Of a stretch of 64,000 nucleotides of DNA, positions 24,117-32,103 are shown piece by piece. Source of the stretch: Kaistella soli (GTDB taxonomy: Bacteria; Bacteroidota; Bacteroidia; Flavobacteriales; Weeksellaceae); the NCBI RefSeq assembly GCF_019038595.1, contig NZ_JAHOPF010000004.1:1-64000 (forward strand), given 5' to 3'. Both the position numbers and the translations under genes were made by a program. Within the stretch, counting starts at the first letter, position 1. Every line of letters starts with the position of its first letter. The notes under the pieces are model-generated. The model saw nothing but the letters and a program-made list of their open reading frames with translations, searched no databases and was not told the DNA's origin.

Positions 24117-25290
24117 TGATCAGCTGGTAAAATTTTGAGATTTCATGCTCGGTTCCAAAATTCTCTGCGCGCAAATTAGCAATAATTTGCTCTGTAAAAG
24201 AAACGTTATCTAAATATTTCGTAATTCCTGCTGCAAGTCCTTCTGGAGACATATCGACGATGAGACCGTTCACGTTATGTTCAATCTGGTCTTTTGCCGT
24301 GCTGAAGTTCGTCAGCACAATCGGTTTTCCTAAAATTTTAGCCTCATCAACCGCTATTGATTTTCCTTCATACCGTGAGGACTGCACAAATATTTTTGCT
24401 GTTCTGATGTAAGGATAGGGATTGTTTTTCAATCCAATAAGGGCAACATGATTCTGTAAACCATACCGTTCAATCAAATTTTGAAGATTCTGGCGTTCCG
24501 TTCCTTCTCCTATTATGGACCAATGAAACCTAATATTTTTTTCTTTTAAAATGCGGGCCGCCTCAATGGCCATATCAAAACCTTTGACACTTTCTAACCG
24601 CCCGACCGAAACCAGAGAAGTTTCATAAACGTCTTCAGAGCTTTCCAGCGCCAACTTATTGATCAGACGTGGAGAAACGATGTTGGGCATCACGTAGATC
24701 TTATCCGCAAATTCCGGAAATATTTTTTTAAAATTAACTGCACAATCGGGTGACACCACCGCAATGTTTTTTGTAACACCGAAATACTTCGAATCGAATG
24801 ATGCATCCAGGTTCAGTTCCGAATAAGAAGTATGAATAAAAGCAATTTTCGTCTTTGCCGCTACGCAGTCTACTATAAAATAATTCGATGTTTTTTCGAG
24901 AAACCCTATGGCGGCATCGTACTGTTCAGGGAGCATCTTACAGTAGCTTCGCAAATGTTGCCAGGAATACTGTTCGGCAATTCCTTTGTTTTTAATGAAC
25001 CTGTTTTTTATATAAAAAAGAAACCGCGCTTTTCCCAGCGATATTCTGCCTTTTTTAACAAAGCTAAGCAGTGAATGAAAAAGAGGTTTCTGAAAATCCA
25101 CCAGGTCTTCATTCTTTGGGATTACACGGACCCATTCCGGAATCTGCCCCATAAATAAACCCTTATGGGAAAACATAAAGAGGTCTACCGAAAAACGGGT
25201 CTCGTCCATCCCACTGAGAAGGTTGACAAGACTTTTTTCAGCGCCGCCCGCATCCAGGCCTGGAATTACAAAAAGCAGTTTTTTTTTCAT
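24109..25290 (-). CDS. GT4 glycosyltransferase, tandem paralogue 2
   Basis: 393 residues, paralogue of 22932-24116: FVIPGLDAGGAEKSLVNLL, AKTKIAFIHTSYSEL, VSVGRLESVKGFDMAIEAAR, YEGKSIAVDEAKILGKPIV. The GGAEK loop and the variant AVDEAKILG motif are identical in both copies, while the middle regions differ, as expected after acceptor specialisation. Preceded by a CCCTGTCAAGG-type palindrome rather than by another coupled gene. Confidence 0.9.
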   Translation of the reverse strand: MKKKLLFVIPGLDAGGAEKSLVNLLSGMDETRFSVDLFMFSHKGLFMGQIPEWVRVIPKNEDLVDFQKPLFHSLLSFVKKGRISLGKARFLFYIKNRFIKNKGIAEQYSWQHLRSYCKMLPEQYDAAIGFLEKTSNYFIVDCVAAKTKIAFIHTSYSELNLDASFDSKYFGVTKNIAVVSPDCAVNFKKIFPEFADKIYVMPNIVSPRLINKLALESSEDVYETSLVSVGRLESVKGFDMAIEAARILKEKNIRFHWSIIGEGTERQNLQNLIERYGLQNHVALIGLKNNPYPYIRTAKIFVQSSRYEGKSIAVDEAKILGKPIVLTNFSTAKDQIEHNVNGLIVDMSPEGLAAGITKYLDNVSFTEQIIANLRAENFGTEHEISKFYQLINE

Positions 25291-25314
25291 CGGGGTTTAC
25301 TATAGCTTTTATAA

Positions 25315-25347
25315 AACCCTGTCAAGGTTTCAAACCTTGACAGGGTT
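25315..25347. repeat. CCTTGTCAAGG-type palindrome, third copy
   Basis: AACCCTGTCAAGG TTTCAAA CCTTGACAGGGTT, a near-perfect inverted repeat of the same family as 5084-5112 and 6722-6750. It lies in the 70-bp gap between two polysaccharide genes. It could form a strong hairpin in the transcript, but no T run follows. Confidence 0.7.
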
Positions 25348-25360
25348 GAACAAGGCCGTT

Positions 25361-26518
25361 CTATTTAAGATCCATAAGATAATCTTTTGCTTTCATTGCC
25401 ATCTTCTTCAGTTCCGGAACTTTTCTGGAGAGTATTTCCTTCAGCTCATTTTCTTCGCCTTTCATCTCCTCGAACCTTGCAATAAGCTTAACCGGATCTG
25501 AAATTTCAGATAGATCGAGTACCAGTCTTTCGGCACCAAAGATGTCTTTTGCAATACCTTTGGATTTCACACTGTATCCCAATACCAGTGTTGGCACAAG
25601 ACATGAGTAAGCAGCAATGGTAGCATGCGTTCTTGCCCCAATAAAGAATTTCATTCTGGCAATGTAACCCTTATATTCACTGGCGTTGAGGTCATTCGGT
25701 AAAAGAAGAGTCCTTCCGGAATCTTTGAAATGCGCTTCAAACTCCTGTAATATTTCGTAATCATCATTTCCCGGTATGATAACATGTGGAATGAAACAAA
25801 CGGAAAAATCTGTGGTGTCAAGGATATGTTGCACCAATGCAAAAGCGGCTTTCTTTGAATCAGGGTTCTTTTTAAAGACTAGGGCCGAAAAATTAAACCC
25901 TACGGTCTTGCCTTCCTGCCAACCTGCAGGTAGCGGAAGTTCGGTTTTTTCCATAAGAAATGCACCGTCAGCCACGAGTTTGACATTATTGATTCCTGCT
26001 TTTTTAAGCGTACTTTCTGTAATCGATTCGCGCACCAGCAGCAGGTCGAAAGACTGCAGATCCTTGATTTTAGCTTCCGACAAATCTTCTTCCCCGATAG
26101 AAGCCCCCCAAAGTACAAGTTTTTTACCAGCTTCTTTAATCTGCCTGTCGATTTCGTAGATACCGGGCTGCTCGCCATAGCAATAATTATCCCCCCCAAT
26201 AGAAAGAAAAACATCATAATGAGGGATCAGTTTTATAATGCTTTCGTGAATTTTTTGATAGACTAAACTTTCATCCTTAAAAAATTTCACTTTTACTGCA
26301 CTGAGAATTCCAAGAGGAGAAAATTTCTCCAAGCGGGAAGGCTTATCCAAATGCAACACATCGATATGAGGGATGGCGAGGTCTGAATCCGGGTCACCGG
26401 AAGCAAGACCAAGCTTGCTGATTAGGTGATCAGACTTTAATAATGCTGCAGCTGTTCTTACAATTGCCTCACAACCACGGTTTCTGCTTCCGCCGTGGAA
26501 AAAAAGTAATACTCTCAT
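25361..26518 (-). CDS. Polysaccharide pyruvyl transferase family protein
   Basis: 385 residues, GT-B-like. Family marks are LFFHGGSRNRGCEAIVRTA at the start, VFLSIGGDNYCYGE (about 103-116), GKKLVLWGASIGEE (about 132-145), the central VRESITES block and ARTHATIAAYS (about 291-301) near the C-terminus. Members such as CsaB and WcaK-like proteins add ketal-pyruvate from phosphoenolpyruvate to a sugar. The product would make the polymer more acidic. Overlaps the GT2 at 26515 by 4 bases. Confidence 0.85.
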   Translation of the reverse strand: MRVLLFFHGGSRNRGCEAIVRTAAALLKSDHLISKLGLASGDPDSDLAIPHIDVLHLDKPSRLEKFSPLGILSAVKVKFFKDESLVYQKIHESIIKLIPHYDVFLSIGGDNYCYGEQPGIYEIDRQIKEAGKKLVLWGASIGEEDLSEAKIKDLQSFDLLLVRESITESTLKKAGINNVKLVADGAFLMEKTELPLPAGWQEGKTVGFNFSALVFKKNPDSKKAAFALVQHILDTTDFSVCFIPHVIIPGNDDYEILQEFEAHFKDSGRTLLLPNDLNASEYKGYIARMKFFIGARTHATIAAYSCLVPTLVLGYSVKSKGIAKDIFGAERLVLDLSEISDPVKLIARFEEMKGEENELKEILSRKVPELKKMAMKAKDYLMDLK

Positions 26519-27393
26519 TTATTTTTAATTCTATATACAAGGTTCCATAATAATTTAGCAAAGATATAGGTCTCTTTACGAATCTGTAAATTTTCTATTA
26601 TTTCTTCTTCGGTAAGTAATCCTGAAAAAAGCTCTCCATAGTAATAATAGGATGCTAATCTAGACTTCAATGAATTACGCGAATATTTATTTCGAATTTG
26701 TATTGAATAAGCATATCCTTTAGGGCTGTTAAGAAGATGTTTGTTAATGTTCTTTGAAAGACCATCATCTAAATAATCACTATAATAAATAATATCATTG
26801 TAATATCGTATTTTATAATCTTCGCCCATAAGATACCATACGGTCTCTTCGGTTAAAAATTTTTCATCTCCAAATGAGGGAAACTTGAAATTCTTTAGTA
26901 CTTCCGTTTTATAAACTTCGGCCTTATCACCTATAATATTTTTGCTGGCTCTTTCCCAATAATAAGCGTCAAGAAAATGACCCTCAAATGTATTTCCGAT
27001 TAATATATTACTTACCGTCCCTCTGGTACCGGAAACCCCACAAAAAGAATCATCGTGCTCCACTGTCTTAACCCAATCATAAATTTTTTCCAACGCATCT
27101 TCTGGAAGGTGATCGTCGGAATCCACGATAAAAAAAAACTTTCCCTGAGCCATATCTATTCCACGATTTATGGCCATATGCTTACCGCTATTTTCCTGAC
27201 GTACAAATTGTACCTCAAAAAAACGTGAATCATCATTCATAAAACCTTGAACAACCTCAGAAATATGATCTCGTGAACCATCATCAACAATAATCCACTC
27301 AAAGTCCCTAAAAGATTGTTTTTTTAATGATTCGAAAAGAGATTGCAATAAATCCGCCCGATTATAAACTGGAGTGAATATTGATATTTGCAT
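26515..27393 (-). CDS. GT2 glycosyltransferase
   Basis: 292 residues. IFTPVYNRADLLQSLFESL and IIVDDGSRD bind the nucleotide; FIVDSDDHLPEDA (about 89-101) contains the DSD metal motif. It belongs to the same subgroup as 13183-14079. It is the first of a run of AT-rich GT2 genes (26.5-32.1 kb). Its start shares one base with the stop of the upstream gene (TAATG). Confidence 0.9.
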   Translation of the reverse strand: MQISIFTPVYNRADLLQSLFESLKKQSFRDFEWIIVDDGSRDHISEVVQGFMNDDSRFFEVQFVRQENSGKHMAINRGIDMAQGKFFFIVDSDDHLPEDALEKIYDWVKTVEHDDSFCGVSGTRGTVSNILIGNTFEGHFLDAYYWERASKNIIGDKAEVYKTEVLKNFKFPSFGDEKFLTEETVWYLMGEDYKIRYYNDIIYYSDYLDDGLSKNINKHLLNSPKGYAYSIQIRNKYSRNSLKSRLASYYYYGELFSGLLTEEEIIENLQIRKETYIFAKLLWNLVYRIKNK

Positions 27394-28385
27394 TAAGATT
27401 TTATATATTTATAAAGACTTGATTTCAGTTGATTAAGCTGAAATAAATAATAAGTTACAGTAGCAAATACAAAATTACTTTCCTGAAATCTTTTGACCTT
27501 TATTATAAGATAAGGAAGTGTATAAATATTTTGATTTTCTGTTTTCAAATAGGCTAAAAGATCATTCTTCTGGAGATAGCTCATCATCTTAAAAGGCATG
27601 AATTTCTGTTGATAAATAGACTCTATAGTATCTATTATTCCTTGCGGCAAGAGATAGCCCTCATAAATTTTCATTAGCGCTTTCTCATTTCTTTCTTTAA
27701 AAAAATCATATGTTCTTTTTCTTGAATAGTAAGTGTCAAATCTATTCAATGAAACCTTATGAACCGCAGACTGACGGTGCACACGATAGGCCATTATTTC
27801 AATTTCTGTAATAAAAACCTTATCGGAAAAATATAAAATTAAGGTGTTAAATTCCCAATCTTCACCATAAGCCGTACCGCTTCTAAAGCTTATATCATTC
27901 CTTTCTACTATTGTTTTTTTTACAAGATATGACCCTAAACGCAGTTTAACATCCCATAATAAATATTTAGGGAGAAGCTCCTTTGCTTTCCAGTTACCCT
28001 GCCTATTATTTATTCGAACTAAATTACCGTCAGTATAATATGAAAAATCATTGATGATTAAATCATAATTAGAAGAATATTCTATACGAGATAATGCATC
28101 TTTAACTAGAAAATCATCTGAATCTAAAAAACAAATATATTCTCCTTTTGCCACTTCTAAGCCTGCATTACGTGCTGCCGAAACACCCTTGTTTTTTTGA
28201 TCAATAATGACAATGCGGGAATCCCTATTTTGAAATTCTTTTAAGATTTCTAAAGAATCATCAGTGGAACCATCATTGATGCAGATCATTTCAATATCGG
28301 TAAAAGTCTGAACGAGGACACTCTCTAAACATTCTGCAAGGTATTTGGAAGCGTTATAAACGGGGATAATGATGGAGACTTTCAT
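27393..28385 (-). CDS. GT2 glycosyltransferase
   Basis: 330 residues. SIIIPVYNASKYLAECLESV and ICINDGSTDDS at the N-terminus and CFLDSDDFLVKDA (about 90-102) as the metal-binding region, the classic EpsJ/WcaA-like subgroup. The C-terminal 120 residues are basic and aromatic and may lie on the membrane. AT-rich codon use. Coupled to 26515 by a one-base overlap. Confidence 0.9.
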   Translation of the reverse strand: MKVSIIIPVYNASKYLAECLESVLVQTFTDIEMICINDGSTDDSLEILKEFQNRDSRIVIIDQKNKGVSAARNAGLEVAKGEYICFLDSDDFLVKDALSRIEYSSNYDLIINDFSYYTDGNLVRINNRQGNWKAKELLPKYLLWDVKLRLGSYLVKKTIVERNDISFRSGTAYGEDWEFNTLILYFSDKVFITEIEIMAYRVHRQSAVHKVSLNRFDTYYSRKRTYDFFKERNEKALMKIYEGYLLPQGIIDTIESIYQQKFMPFKMMSYLQKNDLLAYLKTENQNIYTLPYLIIKVKRFQESNFVFATVTYYLFQLNQLKSSLYKYIKS

Positions 28386-28400
28386 AAATAATTTTAATTA

Positions 28401-29297
28401 CTAGACGTAAACTCTATGTAAATTACTCAGCAATACCCTTGCGAAATATATAAATTCATTGGGTTTTCGAATTAATTTAAAGGAACGCCAAATAAGCTTT
28501 CCATTATGCTGTCCAGAACAGAGTAAATCCAAACTGATATAAAACAGTGAAGAACGAATAGTACTACGGAATTCTGGGAATTTGTATAAACCGATTAACT
28601 GTTCTACTCCCATTCTTTTTCTTTCAATTTCAGATTTCGCAGTCCACGCGCTATTTGCATGCGTTCTTCTGAATGCCAATATTTCATTGGAAAAATATAT
28701 CTTACCTTTGGAAAGACACATTAGAAAAATGACATTGTCGCCCGAATACACAAATTTTTTTAATTTCTCAACCTCCAACGATTGTCTTGTAAAAAACATA
28801 TTCAAATAATTGGGCGAAAAACCTTTTATGGTATCAAAAGTATAAGTAAAGTCTTTCACGTCCCCGCCTAGTTTTCTGTCGAATTGTTGATGATCAAGTG
28901 TAACTGTTCTGTATGCGGCGGTGCATAATGTATAATCGGGATGCGCCTCCAAAAAGTCAAACTGTTTCTGCAATTTATTATTATCCAACCAATAATCGTC
29001 GCCTTCTAACAATGCGATATATTTCCCAGTGGCTTGTTCCAAAGTAAAAATCAAATTTCCATTTATTCCAAGGTTTTCTTCCTGATTAAAATAACGAATT
29101 TTTTTACCTAGAGGATGATTATCAATAATTTTTGTAATGACCTCATGTGTTTGATCTGTAGATTTATCATTAGATAAAATAATTTCATAACCAAAATCAC
29201 ATTCCTGATCCAATACACTATTAAGTGCTTCTTCAATAAAATCTACATGATTATATGCACTTATACAAACACTTACAGATATATCGCGACTACTCAT
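28401..29297 (-). CDS. GT2 glycosyltransferase
   Basis: 298 residues. VSVCISAYNHVDFIEEALNS, IILSNDKSTDQT and ALLEGDDYWLDNNKLQKQ (EGDDYW subgroup, about 95-100), then KFDFLEAHPDYTLCTAAY-type region. Enzymes with EGDDYW often use hexoses or HexNAc in O-antigen assembly. AT-rich, with only short gaps on each side. Donor unknown. Confidence 0.88.
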   Translation of the reverse strand: MSSRDISVSVCISAYNHVDFIEEALNSVLDQECDFGYEIILSNDKSTDQTHEVITKIIDNHPLGKKIRYFNQEENLGINGNLIFTLEQATGKYIALLEGDDYWLDNNKLQKQFDFLEAHPDYTLCTAAYRTVTLDHQQFDRKLGGDVKDFTYTFDTIKGFSPNYLNMFFTRQSLEVEKLKKFVYSGDNVIFLMCLSKGKIYFSNEILAFRRTHANSAWTAKSEIERKRMGVEQLIGLYKFPEFRSTIRSSLFYISLDLLCSGQHNGKLIWRSFKLIRKPNEFIYFARVLLSNLHRVYV

Positions 29298-29339
29298 ATT
29301 GACCTATAATATTTTTCATTTTTTTATGATGTATGACAA

Positions 29340-30137
29340 TTATTCCAAATTCTTCTCATTATATAACCAGGAACTAGATTTTGACGCTATCGTAACGAAA
29401 AATCTCTGTTCTTCTGTCATATTATTTTGATCAATATACCAACCTCCATGTTTTGCTTCGAAGTTATTGGCAAATCGATGGGCCCTTAAATAGGAAATGT
29501 TGTCATACTTGTTGGGATACCCTGGTTTGTATAAGGCAAATGTAGTATCAAGGGATGCTATATAAATATCTTCTGAATCTTTAAGTTGCCAAAATTTCTC
29601 TTCCCACTTTAATATCTTTTCCTTCAAAATATTTTCGTCAGGTATATCATCTAACCTTAAAGCGAATCCAACTTTCGTTATTTGGTGCCAATGTTTTTTT
29701 AAATGTACTAAGAGTTGTTTGATAAAGTCATCAGGTAAATCTTTATTAGGAACAATATCAGCATCGGTAATCACATAAAAACCTTTTCCGTGTTTTTTTT
29801 GTAAATAATTATTCTTAAAAAACACAGCATGACCAAAGTTTTCCTCCATAAATTCAATTGTTACATGTTTTTTTATTTCATTATAATATGCTAATAGTGG
29901 TTGATAAGTTGATTTATTATCTATTATTATGATATTTTTAAAGTCATGTTTTACCAAGGAATTTACCAATTGTTTCAAATAGTGCAATTGGTTATAATTT
30001 ACAATTATGATCGGAATTTCTTTAGGATTTGTAATCTGTCTTCGTACAATTGCATTAAAATATAAATCATAAGTACGGTAGATATAATTATTGATTATAC
30101 CATAAATCCAAATATTCAATTTTGTAATCTTAAACAT
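29340..30137 (-). CDS. GT2-like glycosyltransferase
   Basis: 265 residues from ATG 30137 (a TTG one codon upstream is possible). IPIIIVNYNQLHYLKQLVNS and IIIIDNKSTYQPLL resemble GT2 enzymes; VITDADIVPNKDLP (about 123-136) is the DXD site. It is shorter than usual and has an N-terminal extension of about 40 aromatic residues (IWIYGIINNYIYRTYD) that could associate with the membrane. It has the highest AT content of the cluster. Confidence 0.8.
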   Translation of the reverse strand: MFKITKLNIWIYGIINNYIYRTYDLYFNAIVRRQITNPKEIPIIIVNYNQLHYLKQLVNSLVKHDFKNIIIIDNKSTYQPLLAYYNEIKKHVTIEFMEENFGHAVFFKNNYLQKKHGKGFYVITDADIVPNKDLPDDFIKQLLVHLKKHWHQITKVGFALRLDDIPDENILKEKILKWEEKFWQLKDSEDIYIASLDTTFALYKPGYPNKYDNISYLRAHRFANNFEAKHGGWYIDQNNMTEEQRFFVTIASKSSSWLYNEKNLE

Positions 30138-30192
30138 CAATAATATTAAAATTTAATTCTTTAAAATAAAAAAATATGCTCATATTAAATTT

Positions 30193-31083
30193 TCACTTGA
30201 GAAAAATGTGATTTCCGACATTTAACAAATACCTGATTTTCTTTTCGAATTGAAATGTAATTTCAATACTTCTTTTTTTAGTAGCTCCAGAAAAAAAAGA
30301 AAAGATGTAATTGTAATTCAATTTGGCCAATCTGTTGGCTAAGATATATTGATTTCTTGCCATCAAAACTTCTTTTTCCGGATTTTGAGCATACGACAAT
30401 GAATTTGGAGAATAATGATTTTGATGTAAAACTATTTCTGCATCTACAAACTTAACTTTTAGATTCTTACGGACTCTTTGTATAAACTCATTATCATCAT
30501 AAGCAATTCCGAGTGCGAATCTTTCATCAAAACCTTGTAATTTATCAAGTGTATTTTTTGAAATTGCAGTGCAAAAATGCAAAGCATACGGCCGATGAAG
30601 AGAATGATTGTACCAACCTAAAGCACCATCGTTTTTAACAACATATGCATTTTCTTTAATAATTTTCTCTATCTTATTTTGTACGAGGAAAGTATCCAGA
30701 TGATCGGTTACCTCCTTGTCCAAAGAAAAACATCCAAAACTTAAATAGTTTTTATCGTTCAGATACTCATTAGTATATTTTAAAATATCCCCTAAATGAA
30801 AGCATTCTGGATTTTGAATAATGATTTTATCACCCTTCGCCGCCCTAAAACCAATATTAAAAGGAATACACGAATTTTTGTACCATTTATTCGCAGGGTC
30901 AAGATATATAACTTTTAGAAAAGGAAATTCCTCAGTAAGATCTTCCAGACGCTCTTCCTCACCACTGCCATCGTCTACCGCGATCACTTCAAAATCTCCG
31001 GTGAACTGTTGCCTTTTGATACTCTGAAGGGTATTTATGAAAAGTTTTTTTCTGTTGTAATATGCTGTTACTATAGATATCAT
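30193..31083 (-). CDS. GT2 glycosyltransferase with galactosyltransferase-type C-terminus
   Basis: 296 residues. ISIVTAYYNRKKLFINTLQS and VIAVDDGSGEEE at the N-terminus, KIIIQNPECFHLGDIL in place of a plain DXD, and LQGFDERFALGIAYDDNEF (about 178-196), the ED/DD-containing C-terminal block of galactosyltransferase-like GT2 proteins. Overlaps the acyltransferase stop by 4 bases. Confidence 0.88.
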   Translation of the reverse strand: MISIVTAYYNRKKLFINTLQSIKRQQFTGDFEVIAVDDGSGEEERLEDLTEEFPFLKVIYLDPANKWYKNSCIPFNIGFRAAKGDKIIIQNPECFHLGDILKYTNEYLNDKNYLSFGCFSLDKEVTDHLDTFLVQNKIEKIIKENAYVVKNDGALGWYNHSLHRPYALHFCTAISKNTLDKLQGFDERFALGIAYDDNEFIQRVRKNLKVKFVDAEIVLHQNHYSPNSLSYAQNPEKEVLMARNQYILANRLAKLNYNYIFSFFSGATKKRSIEITFQFEKKIRYLLNVGNHIFLK

Positions 31084-32096
31084 CTTTCAGTTCTTTTTAA
31101 TACTCCAATTCTTAAATTAATTATTTTGTTTCCTAACCTAATAAAAGGTAACTCGAGTTTTTTTTCTAAAAATAAAGACAGAGGATAACAGGTAGAAATT
31201 GTGATGAGAATATAAAAACACATTTCTACGAGGCTAGAAACCGGTTGTAAAAGATAAAAGGCAAGTATAAAATGAGTAATGTATAAAGAATAAGATATAA
31301 TACCTAATTTTTGAAAAAGGATTAAATTTAAAAAGGATTTCTCTAAAATTTTGATAAGACCACAAAAAGACAATCCAGATATAAATGGAATAAACAAAAA
31401 TTTTTCAATTTTCCATAAATATAATGAAATGAACGTAAAAATACAAAATAGAATTATTGCATTTAATAGGTTTATTTTCTTTTCATATTTATAATATAGA
31501 ATCCCTGTCAAAAACACAGGCATTTGTAAAATAATATTAAAATAAGCAAACGAATTATTTTTCACATCGGCTTCATAAATAATCACAATTAAGTAACATA
31601 CCACTATCATAATCATGGCCTTAATTATCATATTTCCCCTTAACATAAATTTATATAAAAAGGGAAAGAACAAATAAAACAGCATTTCTGTGCCAATAGA
31701 CCAGCCCCCTGGCACTATTGTATTATTTGCAGAAGGTATCATGCCATGTGTAAAACTGAGATTTGCAAAAATATTGAAAGTTGAATATTTACTAATATCT
31801 TTAAAATATAAATTTAAAAAGAAGTATATAATAATACCTAAATAGTAAATTGGAAAAATTCTGAAAAATCTTCTAATGTAAAAACTTGAAATTGGAAAGA
31901 GATCATCCTTTCGTTTTTCAGCCGATAAGCATAAAGTATAAGCTGATGCAATGAAAAAAAGTTGTACTCCCATTTGACCATAGTCAAAGAATAATTTTAA
32001 TATTGAGTTTTTGAAATGATATAATTGTGAAATATGTACAATTATTACCATAATAATAGCAATACCTCTTGCAGAATTTATAAAGGTATATTTCAT
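31080..32096 (-). CDS. Membrane acyltransferase (acyltransferase 3 family)
   Basis: 338 residues from ATG 32096, which follows the Wzt stop by 7 bases. The longer frame to 32294 would overlap Wzt and read through its C-terminus, so I reject it. Marks are FINSARGIAIIMVIIVHISQ with the catalytic-type His, GVQLFFIASAYTLCLS, RRFFRIFPIYYLGI and GGWSIGTEMLFYLFFP. About ten spans. It probably O-acetylates a sugar at the inner membrane. Very AT-rich, like the GT2 genes downstream. Confidence 0.9.
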   Translation of the reverse strand: MKYTFINSARGIAIIMVIIVHISQLYHFKNSILKLFFDYGQMGVQLFFIASAYTLCLSAEKRKDDLFPISSFYIRRFFRIFPIYYLGIIIYFFLNLYFKDISKYSTFNIFANLSFTHGMIPSANNTIVPGGWSIGTEMLFYLFFPFLYKFMLRGNMIIKAMIMIVVCYLIVIIYEADVKNNSFAYFNIILQMPVFLTGILYYKYEKKINLLNAIILFCIFTFISLYLWKIEKFLFIPFISGLSFCGLIKILEKSFLNLILFQKLGIISYSLYITHFILAFYLLQPVSSLVEMCFYILITISTCYPLSLFLEKKLELPFIRLGNKIINLRIGVLKRTER

Positions 32097-32103
32097 CACT
32101 ATC

